Made by a program: the position numbers and the translations under genes
From: an uncultured Mailhella sp.
GTDB taxonomy: Bacteria > Desulfobacterota > Desulfovibrionia > Desulfovibrionales > Desulfovibrionaceae
Direction of reading: 5' to 3'
Length of the DNA stretch: 47,670 nucleotides
Assembly: GCF_947631555.1 (NCBI RefSeq)
Contig: NZ_CANRLT010000008.1
Span: 1-47,670 of the forward strand
Notes under the pieces: model-generated
What the model was told of the DNA's origin: nothing
What the model saw: the letters and a program-made list of their open reading frames with translations, nothing else
Database searches by the model: none
In this document: piece by piece, positions 30,740 through 39,676 of the stretch
How positions within the stretch are numbered: the stretch's first letter is position 1
How the letters are laid out: each line of letters starts with the position of its first letter

Positions 30740-31933
30740 ATGGCAAAAGTGCTCATCATCGGCGCCGGAGGCGTGAGTTCCGTGGCCGTCCACAAATGCG
30801 CCCAGGCTGCGGACGTGTTCACCGACATCGTTCTGGCGAGCCGCACCAGGGCCAGATGCGACACCATCGCCGCCAGCGTGAAGCAGCGCTTCGGCCGCAG
30901 CATCGAGACCGCACGGGTGGACGCGGACAATGTGCCTGAACTCACGGCTCTCATCCGCAGCGTACAGCCCGACCTGGTCATGAACATCGCCCTGCCCTAT
31001 CAGGACCTGCACATCATGGACGCCTGCCTCGAAGCCGGGGTGAACTACCTGGATACCGCCAACTATGAACCGCCGGATGATGCCCATTTCGAATACAAAT
31101 GGCAGTGGGCCTATGCGGACAGGTTCCGGCAGGCCGGGCTCTGCGCCCTGCTCGGCTCCGGCTTCGACCCCGGCGTAACCAACGTCTTCTGCGCCTACGC
31201 CCAGAAGCACCTCTTCGATGAAATCCACGTTCTGGACATCATCGACGCCAACGCCGGAGATCACGGTCTGCCCTTCGCCACGAACTTCAATCCCGAAATC
31301 AACCTGCGCGAAGTTTCGGCCAGGGGGCGCTACTGGGAACGCGGGGAATGGGTGGAGACCGACCCTCTCTCCTGGAAAATGTCCTTCGACTTCCCGGAAG
31401 GCATCGGCAGGCGCAGCTGCTACCTCATGTATCACGAGGAGCTGGAATCGCTGGTGAAAAACCTCCGGGGGCTGCGCCGCGCCCGCTTCTGGATGACCTT
31501 CGGCGACGCCTACCTGAACCACCTCCAGGTCTTCAGGAATGTGGGGCTTATCGGCATCGAACCCGTGGACTTTCAGGGACAGAAGATCGTTCCCCTGCAA
31601 TTTCTGGCCCGGCTCCTGCCCGACCCCGCATCTCTGGGGCCGCGCACCGTGGGCAAAACCTGCATCGGCTGCCTTATGCGCGGACAAAAGGACGGCAAGG
31701 AGCGTGTGCGCTACATCTACAACATCTGCGATCACCAGGAATGCTACCGTGAGCTTGGCTCACAGGCCATCTCCTACACCACCGGCGTCCCAGCCATGGT
31801 CGGAGCCATGATGCTGGTCACAGGCGCATGGAACCGGCCCGGCGTGTGGAACATGGAGCAGATGGATCCCGATCCCTTCCTGGAGGCCCTCGGCAGATAC
31901 GGGCTTCCCTGGAAGGTCGTCGATCTCGCCTGA
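30740..31933 (+). CDS. Carboxynorspermidine (carboxyspermidine) dehydrogenase, saccharopine dehydrogenase family
   Basis: A 397-aa enzyme with an N-terminal NAD(P)-binding loop GAGGVSSV at about residues 8-15. Further family segments are VNYLDTANYEP (~105) and GSGFDPGVTNVFCAYA (~140). The enzyme reductively condenses aspartate semialdehyde with putrescine (or diaminopropane) to carboxyspermidine (or carboxynorspermidine). The presence of the matching decarboxylase two genes on makes this role much more likely than lysine metabolism. AAGGAG lies upstream of the ATG, and the gap from speA is only 48 bp. The product here is probably spermidine. Confidence 0.93.
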   Translation: MAKVLIIGAGGVSSVAVHKCAQAADVFTDIVLASRTRARCDTIAASVKQRFGRSIETARVDADNVPELTALIRSVQPDLVMNIALPYQDLHIMDACLEAGVNYLDTANYEPPDDAHFEYKWQWAYADRFRQAGLCALLGSGFDPGVTNVFCAYAQKHLFDEIHVLDIIDANAGDHGLPFATNFNPEINLREVSARGRYWERGEWVETDPLSWKMSFDFPEGIGRRSCYLMYHEELESLVKNLRGLRRARFWMTFGDAYLNHLQVFRNVGLIGIEPVDFQGQKIVPLQFLARLLPDPASLGPRTVGKTCIGCLMRGQKDGKERVRYIYNICDHQECYRELGSQAISYTTGVPAMVGAMMLVTGAWNRPGVWNMEQMDPDPFLEALGRYGLPWKVVDLA

Positions 31934-31963
31934 AACAACGGAGCGCCCCGACAGGAGGCCCGC

Positions 31964-32185
31964 ATGGATCTGGAAAAAACGGCGGCCCGGCTGGAAGAGC
32001 AGGCGTACTTTCAGGAGCGCCTGCTCTCTCAGCTCAACGATGCGCTCACCGGCCAGCAGAAGCAGCTCGATCTCCTGGAAAAACGCGTGGAACAGATGGA
32101 AAACAGTCTGCACGCTGCGCTCGAAGCCTTGCGCGACGCTCCGCAGAACACGCTCCCGCCCCACTACATGCCGGAACGATACTGA
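31964..32185 (+). CDS. slyX: SlyX-family protein
   Basis: A 73-aa highly helical, probably coiled-coil protein (heptad-like LEEQAYFQERLLSQLNDAL and LDLLEKRVEQMENSL) ending in PPHYMPERY, the Pro-Pro-His-Tyr ending typical of SlyX. The function of SlyX is not known. It lies 30 bp after the dehydrogenase and 20 bp before the decarboxylase, inside the polyamine operon, an unusual place for it. Confidence 0.85.
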   Translation: MDLEKTAARLEEQAYFQERLLSQLNDALTGQQKQLDLLEKRVEQMENSLHAALEALRDAPQNTLPPHYMPERY

Positions 32186-32205
32186 ACCGCGCTTCCTGAG
32201 GAATC

Positions 32206-33402
32206 ATGAACGACTGCCTCGCCAAGCTCCGCCCCGAAACCTGGCCTTCTCCCTGCTTCGTCACCGATCTTGCCCGGCTGAGAAAAAACGCCGCCATCCT
32301 CGACGGCGTACAGCGGCGCACGGGGGCCAGAATCATGCTGGCTCTCAAGTGCTTTGCCCAGTGGGCTGCCTTCCCCGGACTCTCGCGCGCCATGCGCGGC
32401 CCGCTCTGCGGCTGCTGCGCCAGCTCTCCCGATGAAGCGCACCTGGCCCGGGAAGAATTCCGCGGCGAAGTCCATGCCTTTGCGGCCGCATGGAGCGAGG
32501 AGGAGCTTGCGGAAACCCTGAAGTATGCCGATCACGTCGTCTTCAATTCCTTCGCTCAGTGGCGGCGCTTCCGCCCGCTGGTGGAAGCCGCCGAGACCCG
32601 CGAAGGACGGCGCATCGAATGCGGCCTGCGACTGAATCCCGAACATTCGGAAGGAACCGTCCCCCTCTACGACCCCTGCGCTCCGGGTTCGCGTCTGGGC
32701 ATACGCCCCGCCGCCTTCCACGCGGAACTCGCGCACGACCCGCAGGCCCTGGACGGTATCAGCGGGCTGCACTTCCACACCCTGTGCGAACAGGACGCAC
32801 AGCCTCTGGCCCGCACACTGAAGGCCGTGGAAAGGCATTTCGGCAGGTACTTCCGCGGCATGAAATGGATTAACTTCGGCGGCGGCCACCACATCACCCG
32901 TGCGGGCTACGACGTGGAACTGCTCTGCCGCTGCATCGAACACATCCGCGGCGGCTACGGCGTCCAGGTCTATCTGGAACCGGGCGAGGCCGTGGCCCTC
33001 AACGCCGGAGTGCTTGTGACCAGCGTGCTCGACGTGGTTCAGGCCGACATGCCCATTGCCATACTCGACACTTCCGCAGCCTGCCATATGCCTGACGTTC
33101 TGGAGATGCCCTACCGCCCGAACGTCGCCGGCGCGGGAATGCCCGGCGAAAAAGCCTTCACCTGCCGTCTTGCGGGAAAATCCTGCCTCGCCGGAGATGT
33201 CATCGGGGAATATTCCTTCGACCACGCGCTTCAGCCCGGAGAACGGCTGGTATTCCTGGACATGGCCATCTACAGCATGGTCAAGACCACGACCTTCAAC
33301 GGTCTGCGCCTGCCGTCCATCGCACTCTGGGACTCGGAAACCGATGAGCGCCGCGTCACCCGCGTGTTCGGCTACGAGGATTTTCGCGGACGGCTTTCCT
33401 GA
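32206..33402 (+). CDS. nspC: Carboxynorspermidine/carboxyspermidine decarboxylase
   Basis: A 398-aa PLP-dependent decarboxylase of the alanine-racemase fold. Lys48 in IMLALKCFAQW binds PLP; the conserved GLHFHTLCEQ (~187), INFGGGHHITR (~222) and YLEPGEAVALNAG (~263) motifs follow, and the C-terminal DTSAACHMPDVLEMPYRP supplies partner-subunit active-site residues. It removes CO2 from carboxyspermidine to give spermidine. It is the last gene of the speA operon. The preceding gene supplies its substrate, so the two steps are coupled. Confidence 0.95.
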   Translation: MNDCLAKLRPETWPSPCFVTDLARLRKNAAILDGVQRRTGARIMLALKCFAQWAAFPGLSRAMRGPLCGCCASSPDEAHLAREEFRGEVHAFAAAWSEEELAETLKYADHVVFNSFAQWRRFRPLVEAAETREGRRIECGLRLNPEHSEGTVPLYDPCAPGSRLGIRPAAFHAELAHDPQALDGISGLHFHTLCEQDAQPLARTLKAVERHFGRYFRGMKWINFGGGHHITRAGYDVELLCRCIEHIRGGYGVQVYLEPGEAVALNAGVLVTSVLDVVQADMPIAILDTSAACHMPDVLEMPYRPNVAGAGMPGEKAFTCRLAGKSCLAGDVIGEYSFDHALQPGERLVFLDMAIYSMVKTTTFNGLRLPSIALWDSETDERRVTRVFGYEDFRGRLS

Positions 33403-33427
33403 CCGATCTCCCCTCATCAGAGAGGAG

Positions 33428-34228
33428 TCACCGCTTCCAGGCCATGTGGTTGCACGGTCCATGCCCCTTGCCCGGCGCGAAGCTGTGGCGCAGCCCGCAG
33501 TTCAGAAATTCCTGCGCACGGGTGACGGCTACGCGCAGCGGCATACCGAAGCCCAGCTGCGTGGCGATGGCGGCCGAAAGCGTACAGCCCGTACCATGCG
33601 TGTTTTCCGTCTCCACAAAGGGCTGACGCAGGGGCACGGGTTCACGGCCAGGCTCCAGAAGCCAGTCCGTGACGAAAACAGGCCGCCCCTCGCAGTGCCC
33701 GCCCTTGATGAGTACGGCGCGCGCCCCCATGTCCAGAAGCCGCTGTCCGGCTTCAAGGGCGTCGTCATCCGAACGGACGCTCACGCCCGTGAAGGTTTCA
33801 GCCTCGGGGCGGTTCGGGGTGAACAGGTCGGCGCGGGGCAGAAGGCGTTCCCTCAGGGTGGCCACACCCGTATCCTCCATAAGCCGGTGTCCGCTGGTGC
33901 TCACGCACACGGGATCCACCACCAGCGGGAAGGACTGTTCATCCAAGATATCGGCCAGTGCCGAAATGATTCCGCTGTTGAACAGCATACCCGTCTTGGC
34001 GGCGTGTACGGGGAAGCCTTCCAGCACGGTGCGGAGCTGAAGCGCCGCAAATTCCGGTTCCGGCGCGTGGACGCCGCTCACGCCGAGTCCGTTCTGCGCC
34101 GTGAGCGCGGTGATCACGCTCATGCCGAAGGCCCCCATCATGGTCATGGTCTTGAGATCGGCCTGGATACCGGCGCCGCCGCCGGAATCAGAACCGGCAA
34201 TGGTGAGAATGTTGGGTGGCTGCTGCAT
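33428..34228 (-). CDS. thiD: Hydroxymethylpyrimidine/phosphomethylpyrimidine kinase
   Basis: A 266-aa ribokinase-fold enzyme that phosphorylates HMP and then HMP-P in thiamine synthesis. [17 protein letters not shown] at the N-terminus, [13 protein letters not shown] in the middle and [14 protein letters not shown] near residue 213 (anion hole and catalytic residue) are the family signatures. The start MQQPPNIL has AGGAG 8 bp upstream; the upstream extension overlaps the divergent antiporter gene. It converges on nspC with a 25-bp gap. I see no TPP riboswitch in its short leader. Confidence 0.96.
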   Translation of the reverse strand: MQQPPNILTIAGSDSGGGAGIQADLKTMTMMGAFGMSVITALTAQNGLGVSGVHAPEPEFAALQLRTVLEGFPVHAAKTGMLFNSGIISALADILDEQSFPLVVDPVCVSTSGHRLMEDTGVATLRERLLPRADLFTPNRPEAETFTGVSVRSDDDALEAGQRLLDMGARAVLIKGGHCEGRPVFVTDWLLEPGREPVPLRQPFVETENTHGTGCTLSAAIATQLGFGMPLRVAVTRAQEFLNCGLRHSFAPGKGHGPCNHMAWKR

Positions 34229-34385
34229 GAAACGGCTCCTTTTTAAGGTATTTCTTTTCAGAAACGACAAAATTTCCGGCAGGTCAAGAGTTCTTCCGCA
34301 AAGCCGCGCCCCGAAGTGCTTGCTGAATCGTTCTTTTTGTGATACGAGGAACGAATCTATAGCTCTTGTCACAAGGAGACACCGG

Positions 34386-35801
34386 ATGCACCGCTTCAAA
34401 TTTATTCTCTCCCTTCTTTTGGCGCTGCTGCTCGTTCCCAGCATCTGCCTGGCGGAAGAACATTTCCATCTGCCCAGCGACCTGTCCATCCTCTGGGTAG
34501 TCCCGTTCGTCTGCATGCTGCTGTCCATCGCCATCTGCCCCCTGACGGTTCCGCACTTCTGGGAACATCACTTCGGCAAGGTGGCGGCCTTCTGGGGGCT
34601 GGCCTTCCTCATCCCCTGTGCGCTGGTCTTCGGCTTCGGCAACGCCTTCTTCCTGGCCGCCGACAGTATCCTGCTCGAGTATTTGCCCTTCATCCTGCTG
34701 CTCCTCGCCCTGTTCACCGTGGCGGGCGGCATCCGGCTCAAGGGCACACTGGTGGGAACGCCTCTGGTGAACACCGGCATCCTCGCCGTAGGCACGTTGC
34801 TCGCAAGCTGGATGGGAACCACCGGTGCGGCCATGCTGCTCATCCGTCCGCTCCTGCGCGCCAACGCTCACCGCAAATACCGCGTGCATCAGGTCATCTT
34901 CTTCATCTTCCTCGTGGCCAATATCGGCGGCTCTCTGACGCCTCTGGGCGATCCGCCGCTGTTCCTCGGCTTCCTCAAGGGTGTGGCTTTCTTCTGGACG
35001 ACCAAGCACCTCTTCGTCAAGACGCTGCTGGCCGCCGTCATCCTGCTGGTGTTGTACTACGGTCTCGACACCGTACTGTTCAAAAAGGAAGGCAGCCCGG
35101 TGCCTGCTGATGCAGCCAGCTCTTCCGAAAAGCTCGGCTTCGAGGGTTGCATCAACTTCCTGTTCCTAGCCTGCATCGTGGCCAACACGCTCATCTCCGG
35201 TCAGTGGACCGGCCCGACCTTCCACATCTTCGGTGTTCCCATGGAACTCCAGAACGTGGTGCGCGACCTCATGTACATCGTCATCGCCGTCGCCTCCTGG
35301 ATGACCACCAGCAAAGAATGCCGCGAGCGCAACAACTTCACCTGGGCCCCCATCGAAGAAGTGGCCAAGCTGTTCATCGGCATCTTCCTGAGCATGATTC
35401 CGGCCATCGCCATCCTGCGCGCCGGTTCCGACGGCGCCCTCGCCGCCGTGGTCAACCTGACTACTGACGCCCAGGGCCACCACGTCACCCCCATGTTTTT
35501 CTGGATGACGGGTATACTCTCCTCCTTCCTCGATAATGCGCCGACCTACCTCGTGTTCTTCAACACCGCGGGCGGCAACGCCGTTGAACTCATGGCCGAA
35601 GGCGAAGTGCTGGCAGCTATTTCCGCAGGCGCCGTGTTCATGGGCGCCAACACCTACATCGGCAACGCCCCCAACTTCATGGTCAAGGCCATCTCGGAAG
35701 AACAGGGTGTCAAGATGCCCAGCTTCTTCGGTTACATGGGCTGGTCCGTGGGCATTCTCTGCCCGCTCTTCCTGCTGATTACCTGGATCTTCTTCATGTA
35801 A
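34386..35801 (+). CDS. NhaD/ArsB-like sodium:proton antiporter family protein
   Basis: A 471-aa polytopic protein with an N-terminal signal or first transmembrane segment ([20 protein letters not shown]) and about 11-12 further membrane segments. The family segment [23 protein letters not shown] near residue 180 and the late [13 protein letters not shown] and [15 protein letters not shown] motifs match the ion-transporter group annotated as sodium:proton antiporters or citrate-type carriers. AAGGAG lies 7 bp before the ATG. It is monocistronic with a strong terminator. The transported ion is not certain from sequence. Confidence 0.85.
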   Translation: MHRFKFILSLLLALLLVPSICLAEEHFHLPSDLSILWVVPFVCMLLSIAICPLTVPHFWEHHFGKVAAFWGLAFLIPCALVFGFGNAFFLAADSILLEYLPFILLLLALFTVAGGIRLKGTLVGTPLVNTGILAVGTLLASWMGTTGAAMLLIRPLLRANAHRKYRVHQVIFFIFLVANIGGSLTPLGDPPLFLGFLKGVAFFWTTKHLFVKTLLAAVILLVLYYGLDTVLFKKEGSPVPADAASSSEKLGFEGCINFLFLACIVANTLISGQWTGPTFHIFGVPMELQNVVRDLMYIVIAVASWMTTSKECRERNNFTWAPIEEVAKLFIGIFLSMIPAIAILRAGSDGALAAVVNLTTDAQGHHVTPMFFWMTGILSSFLDNAPTYLVFFNTAGGNAVELMAEGEVLAAISAGAVFMGANTYIGNAPNFMVKAISEEQGVKMPSFFGYMGWSVGILCPLFLLITWIFFM

Positions 35802-35818
35802 GCACCGACACACCAAGA

Positions 35819-35855
35819 GAAAAGGCCGTATCCTGCGGGATGCGGCCTTTTCTGT
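35819..35855. terminator. Bidirectional terminator between antiporter and LysR-family genes
   Basis: AAAAGGCCGTATCC (35820-35833) pairs with GGATGCGGCCTTTT (35838-35851) with one mismatch. The T run on one side and A run on the other allow it to work for both converging genes. Confidence 0.9.
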
Positions 35856-35908
35856 CAAGAGCGCGGGCACGCTGCGAACCTCGGCTCCGTGCAGGCAGCT
35901 CCTTCCGT

Positions 35909-36850
35909 TCAGGCTGGCAGTCCCTTCGGAAAAAAGCCGGACTGCGATATGGCCTGCATTACCTTGTCTCTCTGCGCCAGATAGCGGGCCTGGAGATCCT
36001 GAATGAAGAATTCCTGCACGTCTCTGCGCTGGACATCCTGGGACCAGAGGAGAAAGATGTTGCGTACCGGGAAGATGACCTTTTCGGAGTTCAGTACCAC
36101 CAGATCCCTGAGGACATCGTAGCTGGAAGCCTGCTGCGCCATCCTCAGGGGCAGCGCCGCCCAGCCTATGCCCAGCGCGGCCCAGTACGCGGCACAGAAG
36201 ATGTCGTTCACCACCAGATACTGCGAGCTGATGTGGCTCTGCTGGCCTTCGTCCCCAAGAAGAATCTGCCGGTGCTGGGAAACGTCGTGAGCCGTGACCC
36301 GCTCCAGCTTCGCGAGTTCGGAATGCCGGGAGGCCACCGCGCAGTACTGGAGCTGACCGAGGCACATACGCTCGCAGTTTTCCTGAAGGTGCGGCGCCTC
36401 GGAAAAGACCACTCCGATATGGACGTTCCGTTGCCTGACCTGTTCCAGCACACTGGAGACCGATGCCAAGTTCATCTCGCCGGAAACGTAGGGATAGCGC
36501 TGCGTCAGCGCGGCAACGCTCTCGGAAATAGTCTGAAGCGGGATGCCGTAACTCACGGCAATGCTGAATTTGAACGCCTGTCCGTCAAACTGCGCCATGG
36601 CTCGCGACTGGAAGCGGCGGCTCTGGCGCAGCACTGCCTTGGCCTCCGGCAGCAGATCGCGCCCCGCTTCCGTGAGTGCAGGGGAACGGGTCGAGCGGTC
36701 GAAAAGCGTCACCCCCAGAGCGTCTTCCAGCATGGAAATATGGGTGCTCACAACGGACTGCGCCCGCCCCAGCGAACGGGCTGCAGCGGAAAAAGAACCT
36801 TCTTCGGCGGAGGTCACAAAGGAAACAAGCTGTTCGATGGTCCAGTCCAT
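35909..36850 (-). CDS. LysR-family transcriptional regulator
   Basis: A 313-aa regulator with an N-terminal winged helix (VSFVTSAEEGSFSAAARSLGRAQSVVSTHISMLEDALGVTLFDRS, ~10-54) and a periplasmic-binding-like effector domain. The start at 36850 has GAGG 11 bp upstream; an in-frame ATG at 36871 lacks a ribosome site and falls in a palindrome. It is divergent from an RND efflux operon, and the shared 200-bp region has two palindromes, so it probably controls the pump and itself. The inducer is unknown. The frame stays open far past the start, but that part is antisense to the pump genes. Confidence 0.93.
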   Translation of the reverse strand: MDWTIEQLVSFVTSAEEGSFSAAARSLGRAQSVVSTHISMLEDALGVTLFDRSTRSPALTEAGRDLLPEAKAVLRQSRRFQSRAMAQFDGQAFKFSIAVSYGIPLQTISESVAALTQRYPYVSGEMNLASVSSVLEQVRQRNVHIGVVFSEAPHLQENCERMCLGQLQYCAVASRHSELAKLERVTAHDVSQHRQILLGDEGQQSHISSQYLVVNDIFCAAYWAALGIGWAALPLRMAQQASSYDVLRDLVVLNSEKVIFPVRNIFLLWSQDVQRRDVQEFFIQDLQARYLAQRDKVMQAISQSGFFPKGLPA

Positions 36851-36869
36851 GAAGCGAAACCTCAATTCC

Positions 36870-36883
36870 ATCAAAATTTTGAT
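36870..36883. promoter_or_regulatory. Perfect palindrome at the LysR regulator start
   Basis: ATCAAAATTTTGAT is a 14-bp perfect palindrome 20 bp upstream of the regulator ATG at 36850. It could be an autoregulatory site, as LysR proteins usually repress their own genes. Confidence 0.45.
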
Positions 36884-36891
36884 AGTTTTTA

Positions 36892-36910
36892 ACTTTTCAT
36901 AACAAAAAGT
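36892..36910. promoter_or_regulatory. Candidate LysR box for the efflux operon
   Basis: ACTTTT (36892-36897) and AAAAGT (36905-36910) form an inverted repeat with a 7-bp gap, fitting the T-N11-A dyad of LysR sites. A possible -10 (TATAGG, 36910-36915) overlaps its right end. Confidence 0.45.
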
Positions 36911-37051
36911 ATAGGATATCTCCGGCAAGCTATCAAGACCTGCCTGCGGCGTCTTCTCTGCTGCGGCAGGGGGCTGAAGAGAGCCGGAAGCCCGGGCCTT
37001 TGCCCCGCTCCGCCGTTCTCCGTGGCATAAAGGATCCAGGAGCCTTTGTTT

Positions 37052-38458
37052 ATGGTCAAACTTTCGTCTTTTCTCGCTCCAGTGCTGGCGCTGGCCCTTG
37101 CAGGCTGCAATCTTGCGCCTGACTACCAGCGTCCGGAAATGGAGCTTCCCCAGACCTGGGACGCCTCCCAGTCCCAGGCCATCCAGCGCGCCTGGTGGAC
37201 GCGCTTCCATGACGAGACGCTCAGTGCTCTGGTCGAGGAAGCTCTGGCGCACAATAAAAATATCGCACAGGCCATGGCTGCCGTGCGTCAGGCTCAGGCC
37301 GGTCTCGGCATAGCCCGGGACGCGCTGCTCCCCGTGCCTTCCGCATCCGCCGACGGGCAGCGCACCATGGCGCGCGAAGCCACCTCGCCCACGGCTCTTC
37401 AGCGCGGCGGCAAGAACACCCACACCTTCAGCGGCGCACTTTCCGCAAGCTGGCTCCTCGACTTCTGGGGCAAATACTGGAACGCCGCAGAGTCGGCCCG
37501 TGCCTCTCTGACTGCCACCGAAGCCGCACGCGACAACGTCATCCTCACCGTCTCCGCGGGTGTCGTAGAGTCCTATTTCTGGCTGAGCGCCTATACCTGG
37601 CAGGAAGAGATCGCCCGCGACGTCCTGAAAAACCGCGAGGATTCGCTTCAGATTTATCAGAGCCGCTTCGACAACGGCCAGATCAGCGATCTCGACATGC
37701 TGAGCATCCGTGCCAACGTGGAGACCGCCCGCAACGCCCTCGCCTCGGCCCGCATCGCCAAAAATGCCGCCGAAACTTCCCTGGCCGTCCTGCTCGGCCG
37801 CTCTCCCGCCGAAATCATGACGCCGGACAAGCTCAAGGCGCCAGCCTCGCTCATGACCTCTCTGGACACGACGCCCGCCCTGCCCTCCGGCATTCCTTCC
37901 GAACTTCTGGAATATCGCCCGGACATCCGTCAGGCGGAGGCCAACCTTCAGGCGGCCAACTACGATATCGGCACGGCTCGGGCCTCCTTCTTTCCCTCCT
38001 TCTCGCTGACCGGTCTGCTTGGATCCGCCAGTCTGGAGCTGAATGAGCTTCTGCGCAGCACAAACCAGTACGCAGCACTCGGCGGAGCCGTGAGCCTGCC
38101 CTTGAATTTCTGGACCATCAAACGCACCGTGGACAACGCCGAAGCGGCAAAGGACGCCGCGGTTGCGACCTATGAACTCACGGTGCAGAACGCCTTCAAG
38201 GACATCCGTGACGCCCTGGTCTCCCAGACGGAATACGCCCATTCCGTGGAAGCTCTCACCCGTCAGGTGGATTACCTGAGCCGCGCCGTGGTTCATGCGC
38301 GCACCCGCTATGACAACGGTTTCGCCTCGTATCTGGAACTTCTCACGGCGGAAAGCAACCTCTTCTCCGCTCAGCAGGCCCTTGCCGCAGCACATGCCGG
38401 CCACCTCGTCAGTATCGCCGAAGTATGCCTCGCGCTCGGCGGCGGCTGGCAGGAATAG
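37052..38458 (+). CDS. RND efflux outer-membrane channel lipoprotein (OprM/NodT type)
   Basis: A 468-aa outer-membrane factor of the TolC superfamily. The signal peptide ends in a lipobox, LAGC at about residue 16, so it is a lipoprotein. The usual opening NLAPDYQRPEMELPQTW, the WWTRFHDETLSALVEEAL segment and the repeated helical OEP domains are present. AGGAG lies 9 bp before the ATG. Downstream genes for the membrane fusion protein and the RND pump complete the tripartite exporter. The order OMF-MFP-RND differs from the more common MFP-RND-OMF. Confidence 0.94.
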   Translation: MVKLSSFLAPVLALALAGCNLAPDYQRPEMELPQTWDASQSQAIQRAWWTRFHDETLSALVEEALAHNKNIAQAMAAVRQAQAGLGIARDALLPVPSASADGQRTMAREATSPTALQRGGKNTHTFSGALSASWLLDFWGKYWNAAESARASLTATEAARDNVILTVSAGVVESYFWLSAYTWQEEIARDVLKNREDSLQIYQSRFDNGQISDLDMLSIRANVETARNALASARIAKNAAETSLAVLLGRSPAEIMTPDKLKAPASLMTSLDTTPALPSGIPSELLEYRPDIRQAEANLQAANYDIGTARASFFPSFSLTGLLGSASLELNELLRSTNQYAALGGAVSLPLNFWTIKRTVDNAEAAKDAAVATYELTVQNAFKDIRDALVSQTEYAHSVEALTRQVDYLSRAVVHARTRYDNGFASYLELLTAESNLFSAQQALAAAHAGHLVSIAEVCLALGGGWQE

Positions 38459-38494
38459 CCACGTCTTCCCTTTGCTTTCAAGGAGCATATTATC

Positions 38495-39676
38495 ATGGTC
38501 AACATCCATACGCTTGCGCCCGTTCTGCTGGCGCTCCCCCTCATTCTCACCGGCTGCGATCAGATGGACAGCCTCCTGACCAAAAAAAGCGCTTCCTCCG
38601 CATCTCAGGCTCGCGTCATTCGGGTGACCGCCGTTGAAATGACTCCGCACACCGTGGAGATACAGCGCGAACTCACCGGCCGCACAGTGGCCAGCCGCTG
38701 GGCGGAAGTCCGTCCTGAAGTCAGCGGCATCCTGAAGGAGCGCTGCTTCGTGGAAGGAGACAGTGTGAAGGCCGGGGACGTGCTCTACCGCATCGAACCC
38801 GACACCTACAAGGCCGCTCTGGACAAGGCACGTGCCGACCTCGCCAGCGCGGAAGCCAATCTCAACGTCACCAGACTGCGCGAACGCCGCACTGCCAGTA
38901 TGCTGAAGACAAAATCCGTGAGCCAGCAGGACTACGACGACGTGAAGGCCGCCATGCGTCAGGCACAGGCTTCCGTACAGGCCTGCAGTGCCGCACTGGA
39001 TGCCGCAGAGATCAACTACCGCCGCACGGAAGTACGCGCTCCCATCAGCGGACGCATAGGCCTCAGCAACTACACCGTAGGCGCGCTGCTCACGGCAAGT
39101 CAGACTTCTCCTCTGGCCACCATCTATCAGACCGACCCTATGTATGTGGATGTCTCGCAGTCTTCCGATGACCTGTATTCCCTCAGGAAACAGCTCGGCA
39201 AAAACAACGCCCTGGGCAACAGCTCGCCGGACGCCATCAAGACCACGCTGACCATGAACGACGGCTCCGTCTATCCCACGCCCGGCCATCTGAACTTCAC
39301 CGGCGTGGACGTTACCCAGAGTACCAACACCGTCACACTGCGCGCCGAATTTCCCAACGCCGGAGGCGAGCTACTGCCAGGACTCTTCGTCCGCACCAGC
39401 GTCATCATGGGCAAGGACACGCACGCCATCCTCGCTCCGCAGAAAGCCGTACTGCGCGACCTCAAGGGTGCCCCCTATGTCTACGTCCTCAAGGACGGCA
39501 AGGCCGAACGGCGCTTCATCACCATAAGCCATGCCGTCGGCAACGACTGGTATGTGACCGCCGGGCTGGACATGGGTGAAAAGATTGTCCTGAACGGCGT
39601 CCATAACGTGCGCGGCGGCATGCCCGTGCAAGAGGTCTCCGAAGAGGCCATGCAGCAGGCCGGAGGCGATCGTTAA
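38495..39676 (+). CDS. RND efflux periplasmic adaptor (membrane fusion protein)
   Basis: A 393-aa AcrA/MexA-type adaptor. The signal peptide ends in lipobox LTGC at about residue 20. The biotinyl-lipoyl halves (RPEVSGILKERCFVEGDSVKAGDVLYRIEP and EVRAPISGRIGLS) flank a coiled-coil hairpin rich in Ala (residues ~105-165). The membrane-proximal domain includes VLRDLKGAPYVYVLKDGKAE. AAGGAG lies upstream of the ATG, and the stop overlaps the pump start by one base, indicating coupled translation. Confidence 0.95.
   Translation: MVNIHTLAPVLLALPLILTGCDQMDSLLTKKSASSASQARVIRVTAVEMTPHTVEIQRELTGRTVASRWAEVRPEVSGILKERCFVEGDSVKAGDVLYRIEPDTYKAALDKARADLASAEANLNVTRLRERRTASMLKTKSVSQQDYDDVKAAMRQAQASVQACSAALDAAEINYRRTEVRAPISGRIGLSNYTVGALLTASQTSPLATIYQTDPMYVDVSQSSDDLYSLRKQLGKNNALGNSSPDAIKTTLTMNDGSVYPTPGHLNFTGVDVTQSTNTVTLRAEFPNAGGELLPGLFVRTSVIMGKDTHAILAPQKAVLRDLKGAPYVYVLKDGKAERRFITISHAVGNDWYVTAGLDMGEKIVLNGVHNVRGGMPVQEVSEEAMQQAGGDR

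Noticed and set aside
33428..34385. TPP riboswitch upstream of thiD.
   Set aside because: The leader is short and I cannot find the conserved CUGAGA-type core in it.
36851..39289. A continuous minus-strand frame of over 1100 codons fusing the LysR regulator to a large N-terminal part.
   Set aside because: The extra part is antisense to the outer-membrane channel and adaptor genes and crosses the promoter region. Only the C-terminal 313 residues are a protein family.
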